Assembly: GCF_023159225.1 (NCBI RefSeq) | Contig: NC_063181.1 | Location: 20,176,073 to 20,240,072, forward strand | Origin: Perognathus longimembris pacificus | Lineage: Eukaryota > Chordata > Mammalia > Rodentia > Heteromyidae | Direction of reading: 5' to 3' | DNA: 64,000 nucleotides | Shown here: positions 24,268-36,300 of the stretch, piece by piece | Layout of the letters: every line of letters starts with the position of its first letter | Position numbering within the stretch: the first letter of the stretch is position 1 | Notes under the pieces: generated by a model | What the model was told of the DNA's origin: nothing | The model's database searches: none | The model's input: the letters and a program-made list of their open reading frames with translations, nothing else | Translations under genes and position numbers: made by a program

Positions 24268-24482
24268 AGGACTGAGAATGTGGCTTAGTAGTAGAGTGCT
24301 TGCCTAGCATCCACGAAGCCCTGGGTTTGATTCCTCAGCACCACATAAACAGAAAAAGCCAGAAGTGGAGCTGTGGTTCAATTGGTAGAGTACTATCCTT
24401 GAGCAAAAAGAAGCCAGGGACATTGCTCAGGCCCTGAGTACAATCCCCAGGACTGGCAAAACAAAACAAAAAAAAAACAACA
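24268..24482 (+). mobile_element. IDL-Geo-type dimeric SINE, older copy
   Basis: Starts AGGACTGAGAATGTGGCTTAG, with first-monomer words TGCCTAGCATCCACGAAGCC and a B box GGTTTGATTCC. The second monomer runs from AAGCCAGAAGTGGAGCTGTG to GGACTGGC, followed by an AAAAC-rich tail. It is flanked by AAAGAAGCTTATGTG (24,253-24,267) and AAAGAAGCTTATTTG (24,483-24,497), one mismatch. Its first monomer retains a more ID-like form (TAGTAGTAGAGTGCTTGCC), suggesting an older subfamily. Confidence 0.93.
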
Positions 24483-24784
24483 AAAGAAGCTTATTTGAAA
24501 TACTTACTTTGAGGATCAGTAAAGATCACTAGGATATAGAAAATTTGAATACCATTAAGAATCACTACCAATACAACAATGTAAACAGCATGCAAAATAA
24601 GCAGAAAAATTCAAAAGCTGAAAAACTGCTTACAAAGTCCCAATATATCTTTATGCCAATGTTGCGATAAAATAAACTTCAATATGTTAAGGAATTAAAA
24701 TTGCACTTAATATGCCACTGTAGAATCACTGTGGAATAATCCTGAATTTTTTAAATCCCTCAAATATTTATTAATTAGAAATTT

Positions 24785-25192
24785 GCCTGAAAGCATAAAA
24801 GACATTTCGTGCCTGGGTGGGAGACCCCAGGTCAGGATGCTTAAGGGCACAGCTCCAAGGAGCAGAGTCTTGCCTAAGGAAGCTCTGTGCCACCTGGTCA
24901 CTCAGGCTTCTGCTGAAGACCCCAGTGGCTAGGACCAATGCCTCTTCCAGAATTTCTTGACCTCTAGCTGCAGAGGAAAATAGTTTTCCTTTCCAGGCCC
25001 AGGGTTTACAATTTCTACAGAGCTCTGGAAATCCACACTGGAGGATGCACAGCACCCTAGGGGTGGTCCTTGACTAAATCAGGCCATCCCACCCTCAGAG
25101 GCTGTTCTTATGACCTAGTTACTTGTCCCCACGACCTTCTGTAAGAGGCGTTTTCTAAATAAATGGTGCCCATGTATTCACAGAAAAAAAAA
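24785..25192 (+). pseudogene. Candidate processed retrocopy of an mRNA 3' end
   Basis: A roughly 400-bp island of higher GC sits in AT-rich DNA and ends with AATAAA at 25,158-25,163. Twenty nucleotides later comes a nine-A run (25,184-25,192). That spacing is what a polyadenylated mRNA copied back into the genome would show. I do not recognise the source gene; the sequence may be mainly 3' UTR, and the minus-strand 94-codon frame is not evidence of a gene. No target duplication was found, so an old unidentified repeat remains possible. Confidence 0.5.
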
Positions 25193-26739
25193 TGATAATA
25201 GATGAAGGTAAGGTACATTTTTCAACTGGAACATAAAAATAGATGTGCAAGTGAAGGAAATTCATGTAAACTGTGTAGAAGAATACTGTATACATTAATA
25301 AAAATGTTATAAAAGAAAAACTATGAAAATCAATGATCCTAGCATCTTAAAGTTAAGTGAAATAATGTCACAGAAAGTAATGGATAATAAAAACAGAAAA
25401 ATATTCTAGAAATATTTAAATCAAAATTGATCCTTTGAAATGATTAATAATTCCCATAAAATATTGAAAAAGAAATAGATTAGTAGAACTAAGAACAAAT
25501 GCTCCCTTTTCCTAAGAAAGGACCAAAACTTAGTGTATTTGTACCACCCACACTCAAAAAGATTTCAGTGTGGAATTTGTGAATGGTAAAATAATAAAAT
25601 AATAGATTCACATTTATGCCAAAATAATTGAAATGAGCAAGATGCAAAAAAGAAAAATTTTTAAAAATATCTTAAATTGAAAATGAGAAATTTCTCACAA
25701 AAAATTAGTTACAAAATAGTTACACATGTTCCATAACACCATAACCATAGCAAATAACTAGATTTGAGTGTCATATATGTAAAACTTAATAATCCATAGT
25801 GCATATACAAAAGTGAGCTTCACCAGACACACAAAGACCTGCATAAATAAACATGCCTGTTTCAAAATTATCATCAGGATAATTAAAAAATAAAATAAAA
25901 TTATCTGTAGAATTTTCATCTTCTGCAAAAGTATACCATATTTAAATAAATAGAAAGTACAAATGTAGTCAGAATAGATTATGGATGATAACATTTTAAA
26001 TTTAAACAATAGTAATTGTATAGCTAAATTCTGAATAATTTTATGAGCATATCATATACATAAGGACTTCTTATTTCTCTTCCACCCAAGTTCCTAGTCA
26101 TATTGTAGAGAATATTTACATCATGAGAGATTATATCATGTAAGAGTGTCTACATTGTACCTGTGTGGGATTCATGAGCCATTCTAGTTTCATATGCCTT
26201 TCAAAGTGTGATACAGTGAAATTTAAAATAAGATTTTTCTTATTTAATGACATTAATTTTCATCATCAACAATTATGATCTTGACAAGACAACACACATT
26301 TTCATGTGTATTTTCAAAACCAGCTTCCTTTATTAAACTGCAAGTTTTATTTAACTATGAAAAATCTCCTATATTGCTCTTTGGTTATTAGTATATGAGT
26401 ATAAAACAGAGGGAAATGATCCATGTCTGATCAACACACCATAAACTACCTATAGAAATCCTCAGAATGCACTTTAATAGTAACCAATGTTATAATTAAA
26501 ATTTTTGCTTTTACTTGAACACCAATGCATCCTCAACAATGTAGTGCATGATTTTTCCTCATTATATTTACTAATATTTTAAATGATCCAGAAACAGGCT
26601 CTATGTTGATTTTGCTCTTATTTTGCAATACTGGGGTATTTGTATTTTAGATCTAAAAATTACAACTCATATTAGTAACCATTAAAACTTATATTAGTAA
26701 TCATTAAACGAATTAATTTATTTTTATTTGTTTACTTTT
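25193..26739. other. AT-rich non-coding DNA, nothing recognised
   Basis: No feature that I can support. An 83-codon minus-strand frame at 25,758-26,009 is low-complexity Ile/Leu/Phe sequence and looks like chance. Confidence 0.45.
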
Positions 26740-28135
26740 ATCTAAAGGCTGGCAAATTTTATATATCTGCCTCATATACCTATTACTTTTGTTTACATCT
26801 TTCAGAAAACACCAAGTTTTCTTGCAGTGTTTCTAAAGCTTTATGTCTTCAGATCTCATATTAAGATCTTTGGCCCACTTGGAGTTGGTTCATTTACAGG
26901 GTAAAATATAAGGTTGTATCATTATTTTTTGTGTAGAAAGCTAGTTTTCCCAGCAGCACGGGTTAAAGAGACTGTCTTTGAAGAGACTATCTTTCTCCAA
27001 TGTTTGTTATTGGCTATTTGTCAAACATCAGATTCTGATAGTTGTATAGTTTACATTTCTTTGATTACATTCCATTTGTTTTTGTGTTTGTTTTGTGTTA
27101 GGATTCATTGTTGTTTGCTTTTGTTTGCTTTTTAACTTTACTATGGTTCTGTAGTAAAACTCAAAGTCTGGTATTAGATTACCTCTGGTATTGCTCTTTT
27201 TTGTTCAGGATTATTTTTACTCTTTGAAGTCATTTATGTTTCCATATAAATATTTGCTGTGATTTTTTTCTAATTCTGTGAAGAATGGCAATGAGATATT
27301 GATTTGTATGGTACTGAATCTGTAGATTTTCTTAGGTTACATGGTAATTTTCATGGTATTATTTGGGTCACTCCATGACCATGAGAAGGATTACCATATT
27401 TTGATATAATTTATACATAAATATTTTTGACACTGCTTTTTTCCCTTGACTTACTTCTCTGTCTCAAATCTCCATTACTATACAGAATAACAGTGGGAGA
27501 ATGGACATTCATTTCATTCATGAGTTTAGAGGAAATGTTTTCAGTTTACTTGGTTTATTCCTAGTACTGCTTAAGATTTATATCACATTTATTGATTTAA
27601 ATATTGAACCTTTTATTCCTGAAGCTAAGTTGAACATGGCTTGTGATCATTTTATTATGCTGTTGAATTCAGTTTTATTGAGACTTTGGCATAAAAATTA
27701 TGAAATATATCAGTCTTTAATTTTTATTTTATTCTTGTCCAGTAGTTGAATTCATGTAATACTACAAAGAATTGTTAGTAACAATCTTTGCCTGTTTCAT
27801 TAAAGACTTTGTGGACTATTGGTTTTATATTTTATGGTTTGATATAGTTCAACAGTGAATTTATTGGGTCTTGCCTTTTTGTTTGTTAGGATGCCCTTTA
27901 ATACATATTCAATCTTGTTGCCTGTCACAAATCTGTTTTATATCGTTTTAATTCAATTTATTTTGTTAAATATTTTAGTTAGGACTATATCTAATTTTTA
28001 CTAGATTATCCAGTTTGTTTGGATAATAGTTTTTGAAATATCCCTCTTAATCCCCTGGATTTAATTGATATTAGGGGTGGTGTTTCCACTTTTACTTGTG
28101 ATTTTGTTAATCTGTGTATTTTTCCTTCTCAACAT
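26740..28135 (-). mobile_element. Ancient L1 ORF2 (reverse-transcriptase region), decayed
   Basis: Read on the plus strand, the word order follows L1 ORF2 in reverse: GATCTTTGGCCCACTTGGAG, then CTATGGTTCTGTAGTAAAAC, then TTCTGTGAAGAATGGCAATG, then AATAACAGTGGGAGAATGGAC, then GAACATGGCTTGTGATCATT, then TTATTGGGTCTTGCC. These words cover the C-terminal to reverse-transcriptase domains. No long frame survives and divergence is high, consistent with a pre-rodent or early-rodent L1. Right and left edges are approximate. Confidence 0.8.
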
Positions 28136-29584
28136 AATATGAACCAGATATTTGATATCTACCATATTTCTATATCCCTATTAAGCCAACTTTTTCTGCC
28201 TTACAAAAATATACATCTTATAAAAATGCACCAGAATTATTTCACCCTTTTCCTATATATGACTATCATATTTCAACTAAGTTTTTCCTGATGGTAAAGA
28301 TCAATCTGTGCTTTTACACACCTTGGTAAACACTGAAAGAGAGTAGTGATTGAATTGCCTTAGAGCATTCTGTAATCTCAAAATTCTTCCTCACCAGTGG
28401 TAATGGCTTTCTTTTTCTTTCATTTTTTTTTCAGCTAAACTTTCCTTTTCTACGTAGAGAAGGGCCTGATCCCCTATCTTGAATTTTGGATCATAAATGC
28501 AAGCTTTTAAAGTCAAAGGAATGAATAATCAATCCATACAAATCTTATCTAGTGAAAAGAAAATACACTGTGACCTAGCCAACTACTCAGCCATAGATAA
28601 TTCTTGAGAAATCCCTAACCAACCAAATGTAGAATAAAATCAATATCAAACAATGCTCCCCACCCCTATTAAATCTCAGTATAAAAATCCAAAATATACA
28701 CACACACACAAAACAGCATGTCCTCTGCAAAAGCCAATAATTCTATACTAAGTTACTCAAGGAAAGCAAAGAAATAACTTCAAAAATTAATTTCAAAAAC
28801 AATGTCAAGAACAACCACTGTAAAGACATTAAATAACAACATGTTATCATTTAAACTTTCAAGACTAAGATGTTTACACATATATTCTTAATATTTTACC
28901 TTAATTCATATTTCTGTTTCCTTTTATATATACACCTTTATAACATATCTTATTAAACATGTCCCAAATAAACATTTTTAAATCAACAAGAAAAAAATCT
29001 CAACTCACATACCTACAAAAATTAATGGTAGGACAAATATTATGCACAGCCAGCAAAAGTAGAAAAATTAATGTGCTGATCCTAACCAGATTTGTAAAAA
29101 TGCAAATATTGCAGTTTTCATCTCACATAGCTTAAAGAGATAAATTTTAACAAAAGAGCAATAGTATTTCTTTCTTATAAAAGCAATACTAAGCTTAAGT
29201 AATTTCTGATAGGAAAATGTGTGGAACAGCAAAATAGGAAGAACTTCTGAACCCTTATTTTTCCTTTGAGAACATAGATATTTTCCAAATCTGTTTCATG
29301 CAGAAAAGACATGTATGGATTCATATGTTTATATAACTTTATTGCCTACATTATTTACAAATACTGATAAACAGCACGTAGTTTTCAGCACTCAATACTC
29401 TGATGTACAGCTTAGTGCTTATTACCATATGTTAACTTGTATATGTAGATGGAAATTTAATAAGAAAGCTATTTTCAAATTAGAACCTGATGTCTTCAAG
29501 GTTAAACCTTGTATTCTATAAGGAGCATTTCTGCAATGCAGCAAAATAAATCAAAAGCTTAAATTGGAAATCAATATTAGCAGA
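28136..29584. other. AT-rich non-coding DNA, nothing recognised
   Basis: May include the faded continuation of the L1 on its left edge. No RNA gene, exon or young repeat is visible. Confidence 0.45.
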
Positions 29585-29790
29585 GGAAAAAGGAGTAGCA
29601 TGTGCTATAATACATACAAGACAATGCACTATACACCAAAAGTACAACTGGGGAGGGGTGTTGAGGAGGAGGAAAGGTGGGAGAAAAATGGGGGAGGAAG
29701 TTACAAGTTTGATAAGAAATGCATTCACTCCCTTATGTATGAAATTATAATTCCTCTGTACACCACTTCAACAATACATTAAAAAATAAA
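29585..29790 (+). mobile_element. L1 3' end
   Basis: Sense copy with ACATACAAGACAATGCAC, the G-rich tract (about 29,650-29,700), AGTTTGATAAGAAATGCATT, AATTCCTCTGTACACCAC and an A-rich tail. The two small open frames on opposite strands are incidental. Confidence 0.8.
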
Positions 29791-30574
29791 AATGTAAATC
29801 TTGCTTGAACTGCAAGTTAGGGGCAGAGATTTTCTCCTTTCTGATTTACAATGATATAAAGAAAGCTGTGTGGTCACTTTTGTATTTATAGTTTTCGACC
29901 AGTACTTTATTCAAGATCACTCTCTAACTTCATATATAAAAGCTTCTTAAATATAAATGACAGAGGAAAAATAAAATTTAGCATTTATGATAATATTACC
30001 CCCAAGATGTATAAGAACAATTATATTCAACATTGATTATATTTATTAAACATCATAAAGTTACAATTTCTCATATTCTTGAAATGAAATTTGGAAGGTA
30101 AGTATGGGAAGGGAAAAGTAAGACTCAGTACTAGATTTCAAATAAAACTCAACAGTATTTTCCTAAACCAAAATTGAATGATAAACCTGATTTCATTTTG
30201 TAAAAATTAATGTTGAAGATAAAGATTAGAAAAGTTCTTCAAAAGTAGGAGCAGCTTATCTAATTCAGTAAATAACCAACATGTAGTGATTTTCTCTCTA
30301 GAGTTATATGAGGAAAAAGAGATGAGATTTGTAAGGTATCTTTATATTAAGGAAGACGGGATGAGACAGAAAAAAAGAGATTGATAAATGGCAGGTGATA
30401 GAAGAAGATAGTGCATGAGAAATCTGAATGTACCAGGATAACAAGGAATATTGTCATTTATTATTTGTTTTCTGATTCATTTATATATATATATATTTTG
30501 CTTTGTGAATATGAATCTTGTATTCAGACATAATTACAATTGGTACAGAATAAAAGACATGACTATGCAATCAC
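29791..30574. other. AT-rich non-coding DNA, nothing recognised
   Basis: No feature that I can support beyond a short (TA)n near 30,481-30,498. Confidence 0.45.
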
Positions 30575-30790
30575 ACAGCAGTAGTGATCTGATCTTCAGC
30601 AAATAAGAAAACAACATGCACTAGATACTGGACAGCCTTTTCTACAAATGGTAATGAGAAAACTGGCTTGCAGAAGATGAAACTAGACACCCATATCTAA
30701 CCCTGTAAAAAATTTGACTCCATGTGAGTCAAGAAATTTAATCAAGATGTCCAACCCTAAAATTGCATTAGAAAAAGGTAAACAAAATTA
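30575..30790 (+). mobile_element. Old L1 ORF2 fragment
   Basis: Contains diverged L1 ORF2 words in sense order: AGTGATCTGATCTTCAGC, CAGCCTTTTCTACAAATGGT, ACTGGCTTGCAGAAGATGAA and CACCCATATCTAACCCTG. This is the segment homologous to the stretch after the KWCW-type motif in the 14-kb copy. No frame is intact. Confidence 0.6.
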
Positions 30791-31317
30791 TAGAAACATA
30801 AAAATATGTCATTATTTTCTGAGTAAGACTCAAATTGCCTAGTCAATATAAGCAAGAAAAATGAAAAGTTTGGGTACATGGTAAGAAAATAATGACTGGA
30901 ACTCATGCAATCATAATTTAAATTATATGGAAATGAAAAGAGTTCTTTGATGATTTCCAATTAAAGCTAATGTGTAACACATTTCATCTTCTTTTATATT
31001 TTTATTCTGTATACCAAGTAGAAAGCACTAAATTTCTATACATCTTTAATCCATGTTCCAAAAGATAGTGTCTAAACTTACACACTATCTATCAAATGGG
31101 ATTACATTGAGGGTTAAGAATGTAAGAAAAGAGTCTTGAGTTTGGTCATCAGAAATGATTTAGTATTTTTTGTCATCTCTACTATGTAATTTTAGACATG
31201 TCAATGATAAAGTCATAATCCACACTCCGTAGTCAAGCCTAGGAATCTTAGGATCAGTGAAATTTAAGTTCCTTGAAGCTTTGATTTTGACATTTTTCAT
31301 AACTGCTTGGATGCCTC

Positions 31318-31360
31318 TATGTGTGTGTGTATATGTGTGAGTGTGTGTGTGTGTGTGTTT
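31318..31360. repeat. Interrupted (TG)n microsatellite
   Basis: TATGTGTGTGTGTATATGTG followed by GAGTGTGTGTGTGTGTG. It yields a Thr-His frame on the minus strand, an artefact. Confidence 0.95.
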
Positions 31361-31574
31361 CTTTCTTACCAAGACTACCTAGCATATCTAAGTCACTATG
31401 TGATGTACAGGACATTGTATATCTTCCATTCTTTGACATTTCACTTGACGTCTGTTATTTTGTGAAAACAAGCAACTAAATAGTATCCAGAAAATAATAA
31501 AAATGAGCAACTATGTACCTTGACACACAGAAAACATTTTAAAGATGTCTTCCATTTCTAATTTTTTTTTATTT

Positions 31575-31655
31575 TTAAAATTTTTATTACAAAGGTGATG
31601 TACAGAGGGGTTACAGTTACATAAGGCAGGTATTGAGTACATTTCTTTTTGAACA
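31575..31655 (-). mobile_element. Very short L1 3' end
   Basis: Only the last 80 bp or so: A/T tail complement, GTGATGTACAGAGGGGTTAC, AGTTACATAAGGCAGG and GAGTACATTTCTTTT. Confidence 0.7.
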
Positions 31656-32207
31656 GTGTCATTTCATTTCTAATTTTAATTTTATTTTTAAGTAACTTAT
31701 AGGATGATGTTAATAATTGAGATCTATTTATAATAAACTTATCTATAGACATACACTGCTTAGTGCACACACACAGACAAGTGTGTGTGCATGCATGCAT
31801 AAAAGTTCAGGGAAGATACTAATTAATATATTCTACTTTAGCTGTATATCAGATTATTATTTACTTGAAAAAGAGACTAAATGTCAATTTAAAAGAAATA
31901 AAAATCATTTGAGTCTGCACTTACATTGTAACTTTCTCACTTACTAGCTATTTTAATCCTTTTGTACAGGGAAAGTAGAACATCACATTTTGGGCCATTT
32001 ACTATTAACAGAAATAGTTACATGACAGATATCAAAAGGTCTAGTATTGAGGTGCAGGTAGATCTCGTGATTCTAACAGCACCTCAAACACGGTCCTCAC
32101 CAGATGAAGAGTAGAAAGTAAACGGGAATAAACTGGGGACTAAAATTATCATTAAATAAAAGAATTATTCACTTCAAAGAGTTCTTTCCTGGAAAGACAC
32201 ATTTCTT

Positions 32208-32416
32208 TTTTTTTTTTTTTTGCCAGTCCTGGGCCTTGGACTCAGGGCCTGAGCACTGTCCCTGGCTACTTCCCGCTCAAGGCTAGCACTCTGCCACTTG
32301 AGCCACAGCGCCTCTTCTGGCCGTTTTCTGTATATGTGGTGCTGGGGAATCGAACCTAGGGCCTCGTGTATCCGAGGCAGGCACTCTTGCCACTAGGCTA
32401 TATCCCCAGCCCCCAT
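32208..32416 (-). mobile_element. IDL-Geo-type dimeric SINE (full length)
   Basis: Minus-strand copy with a T run, second monomer from GCCAGTCCTGGGCC and first monomer ending CCCCAGCCCCC. The B-box complement GGAATCGAACC is intact. The 10-bp target duplication CACATTTCTT is perfect at 32,198-32,207 and 32,417-32,426. CpG sites remain (TCCCGCTC, TATCCGAGG), pointing to a young copy. Confidence 0.94.
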
Positions 32417-32426
32417 CACATTTCTT

Positions 32427-32905
32427 AATACTCTAAAAACAGTAAGTAAATTTCAACACAAATTTGGGAAGTGACAAACTTACAAACACTAGCATTACGT
32501 ACAACTAAAAAATGAGAAAAAATACATGATGTTTTGATTTTAACATTAGGTAACCATGATTTGGGAATGAGACATATAACCCCCCAGTACATCCATAACA
32601 TGCTTGAAATAGTGGTCACAAGAATTCTTTTTTTCATCTCCTCTCTTCTACATGTTTATGGAACTGCTGTTCATGGGAATGGAAAGGAAAATTGATTACT
32701 GTCTGTCATGAGTATATTTCATCCTCTACTTTTCTTACAATTCTGTTAAGATAAAGAGAATGACTTTTATGCACTATTTGCATTAAATATGTAATGACTA
32801 ATCACTCTATTTTGTATACTCTTAGTACCTAATTTTTATATATTTGAAAATACTCAGATTTCCCCACAAATTTTTTTCTCAGGGAAAGCTACATCTATTA
32901 TTATG

Positions 32906-32936
<31 letters not shown>

Positions 32937-33439
32937 AATTATACCTATATTTTCAAAATCTAGAAGCCTGCCGTAGATGCTACACGGCCAAGACTTTCTC
33001 TAGTTATAAACAATACCAACAATTTTGTCATGTGTCCCTTTACTATTTGATCTCATCTTCAACTTCTCTTTTTTGTAACCATCATGAAACATTTCAAGTT
33101 CATTTCTTCATACTGTTCATATGAAGCTAGAAAAAGCCCTCCATTAACAAACACCATGACCCTTTCATCTCTTCTGAAAACCTTTAAATGGAATTGCATC
33201 ATTGTTAACAGAAGAAAATACTATGAAGGTTTATTAAATATTTTATACTTTCTACTCACCTTTGTTTAATTAGTAAACAATGACATGTGACCCTCATTTT
33301 TAAGTGCATAATAGCTACTGTGCACTCATTTCTGGCCTCTAGCGTCTTTGAACCTTAAGACTTTCTACACGGTGACCATTTTCCTTTCCTTTTCTTTTTT
33401 CAAATTGATGCACTTGTTACAAATGTAGTACTGTGATAC
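32427..33439. other. AT-rich non-coding DNA with a T28 run
   Basis: A homopolymer of 28 T lies at 32,906-32,933 with no recognisable SINE beside it. No coding or RNA signal. Confidence 0.5.
32906..32933. repeat. Poly(T) run, 28 bp
   Basis: Uninterrupted T run between TTATG and ACTAATTATACC. No SINE or L1 terminus is recognisable next to it on either side, so its origin is unclear. Confidence 0.97.
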
Positions 33440-33600
33440 ATGTGTTAGATTTCAGTTGCCATGACAAATGTCTGAGAAAATTTTATTAGAGAAAGAGAGA
33501 ATAGTTTTAGCTCACCATCTCTGAAATTTCAGTCTGTGGTCATGTTGCCCACCAAGGTCAAACCCCATAATGGAACTTGGCATGGTAGTTCACTTAAAGG
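33440..33600 (-). mobile_element. Possible old MaLR-like LTR fragment
   Basis: TTGCCATGACAAATGTCTGAG, then an A-rich stretch, then TTTTAGCTCACCATCTCTGA and TTTCAGTCTGTGGTCATG resemble the reversed 3' portion of an old MaLR-type LTR. Diverged and partial. Confidence 0.35.
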
Positions 33601-35804
33601 AAATTCAGCTTCATATATAGAAAGATTTGAGGTCGGCCTACTCCCAGGGAGGAAAATCTTCAAACATATTTAGAGAATTTAATGAGTTCACATAGAGAAT
33701 AAATTACTAGAAGATCATGGTGAGAAATGAGTTCAGTTTATTTATTTATTTATTTATTTTAATAGATGCTTAAAATCCTAGATATGTGCTAAGTCAATCA
33801 AAATTGTGTGACCAAGAAAATATATTACTGTATAACTGCGAACTTTCTGAAAGCAGCCATTATTTCTTTATCATAATGTAACAGGAAAAATGCTACCCTT
33901 ATGGTATAAAACAGGAATGTATAATAATTAGAATTAATTGGCTAAAAAAATCACATTATTTAAAACTTTCCATTTTGTTTGTTCTTATTATTTTATTCTT
34001 TGTAAAAGTTAATTATATTCTATTGATAATCAAACTTGTGTACCATCAGCACTATCCATAGATGCACCCCATATTCATCCATGAAGAATCTTATATCAAC
34101 GATTTCATATCGATTATTTTTATAATTCATTGGCCAACTCAATGTTAATAATAATTCATTCAGAGATTACAAACCTTAATTTTATAGCCATCATATCTTC
34201 CAGAGAAGCAAAGAAATAAGTAGATACTGAGGATTACAATGCAATTATATTTGTATTTGCCTATGTAATTTAAATTAGAATTATTCTAAATTATACACTT
34301 TTATGTGACAAGTTATTGTACACTGAAGTGGAAAGGTGAAGAATATGTTGTAATAAAAGTTGTAAACTTTGTTAAGTACTTTATAAAGTCCAGGTTCTGG
34401 ACTTAATCATTGGCTTACATGGGCACAATCTAGCACATTTTGAGGCAATTTCTTTGTAGAATTCTTATCCTACTTTTGTTGCTATTTCAGTAATATTTTG
34501 CACCAGCTGAGCCACGTGGTAATTTATCCCATATAGAAAAGGAAATGTTGTTGTTCATATTTAGTTTCTATTAAGGATATTATATGATCTGTCCCTGATT
34601 CCATCACCACAAGTAAGAAAGAAACTCATATTCTGTGTGCAACTGTATAAATATTACTTTAATCTCATTTCTTGATCTCAGGTGTACTCATGATGTATCA
34701 ATATTTTTCTCAAGCTTATTTTTCTTTCCAATTAAGGTAGAGCCCAGGCTTCTTCTGGAACTCAACTTAGCACAGTATATTACTGAGTATCCCCAGTTGT
34801 CTTGTCAAATCTCATACTGAATCAATCCAATAATTTCATTTTACATTTGAATACCAAGATTACTTCATGGTTCTGAAGAGAAAGAAAAGAATGGCACATA
34901 TTTGCCTCCTTGGCTCATGTTATTCTTTACAACTGACTACACTCAAAAAGCCAATGCCAACAAACTCAAATAACCTGTTTTTTTCTGAGTGACTTTTAAA
35001 GTCTAAACTCATCTTTGCCACCATCTCCTCCTCAATATAGTCCCATAGTTTTGCATTTCTGTAGTGTTTGTAGCCGTTCCTATCTACCCTACTCCATATA
35101 ACCTTACATAAAGAAAAAAAAATAGAAGAGTAATATGTATGTCATTTCTGTTACTATTATTGAAAAATACTTATCATATGTTATACAAAAATTAAATAAA
35201 GGACTGTCTATATTTGATATTCCCACACATTAGTTTTTATAGTCTCACTTTAGAACTGACCCAAATGATCAAATTGGCAATGAATGGTAAAGTATTCTGC
35301 CAAGAGACTGTAATTTGGACCATTTACTGGCAAAACCACCAAATCCAGCAACCAATCAAATGAACAAACAAGCAAAATAAATAGCTACTAGCATGAGTAG
35401 TTTGACTCTACTACCTGTTCCTGCCATGATGTGTACCCTTGCCACAAGCCAAAGCAATAGGACCCGCTATTTATGGACTAGAATCTTGCAAGAGGACAGG
35501 CTTAGGACCACCACACTTCTGCTGAATCAAAGTTGCCAAGCTAGAGCTTTCTAGTTGCCCCTACCTCCATGAGGGTGAACAACAGATACCTCACTGTGTT
35601 GTTAAGCTCTCAGATGCTCACCATAAGGTCTGTGTATTAAGTATATCAATTTAGGATATTCTCAAACTGTAGTAGTTTGATTAGGATGTAAATCCTATAG
35701 GTCAAAGAACACTCACATATTCAACAATGAAAACTTGCAGTTTTGACTTCATGAGAAAGGAGTACCTCCCATGCCAGCAGTTCACATTGTTCGCAGTGGG
35801 TTTG
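33601..35804. other. AT-rich non-coding DNA, nothing firmly recognised
   Basis: A (TTTA)n run of about 22 bp lies at 33,738-33,759. The rest shows no exon, RNA gene or young repeat. Confidence 0.45.
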
Positions 35805-35905
35805 TCTAAGAAAGAAAGACAGAGAGAGGAGAGGGGAGAAGGGAGAGGGGAGGGGAGAAGAGTGGAGGGAAGGGGAGAGAAGGGGAGGGGGGAGGAGAGA
35901 ATAGC
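35805..35905. repeat. GA-rich polypurine tract, about 100 bp
   Basis: Nearly all purine on the plus strand: AAGAAAGACAGAGAGAGGAG and GGGGAGAAGGGAGAGG-type words. It gives an artefactual Arg/Glu/Gly open frame. Confidence 0.92.
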
Positions 35906-35999
35906 AGGAGAGAGAACAACAAGAATAAACTTTGTAGTCTCAGAATCAAAAGCTCACTTTTTAACTTTACATTTTATATCATTACTTTAAGGAGTTGCC

Positions 36000-36300
36000 T
36001 CAAGAAAGTGTGGTATATACCCACAATGTTATTCATCCATTAGAAAGAATGGCATTTTATCATTTGTAAAGAAATGGCAGGACTTGGAAAAATATTTAAG
36101 TGAACTCAGGCCAAGGAACACAACGATGCAGGTTTTCCCTCATATGCGGAAGCTAGATATAGCTTACAACCTTATAAGTAAATATGTTGGGTGGTATGCA
36201 AATGCATACAAATGTATTAACAAAAGTACAATAAATTCAAGGGAATCTCAAAGTCTACTTTCTGCTTCCCAGAATATCATCAGCTGACTCCCCATAACTA
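36000..36300 (+). mobile_element. Old L1 3' end (different, older subfamily)
   Basis: GTGTGGTATATACCCACAAT, ATTCATCCATTAGAAAGAAT and AAATGGCAGGACTTGGAAAA match the ORF2 stop / 3' UTR boundary of mammalian L1s. The downstream words (CAGGTTTTCCCTCATATGCG) differ from the young L1 3' UTR elsewhere in the window, so this is an older subfamily. Confidence 0.75.

Larger units (their letters stand above)
30791..32197. other. AT-rich DNA with (TG)n and a short L1 3' end
   Basis: Holds an interrupted TG repeat (31,318-31,360), a short L1 3' terminus (31,575-31,655) and a small CA/TG patch near 31,765-31,795. Nothing else is recognised. Confidence 0.5.

Noticed and set aside
24771..25055. 94-codon minus-strand open frame in the GC-richer island
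   Set aside because: The polyadenylation signal and A run indicate that the transcribed sense is the plus strand, so this antisense frame is incidental.
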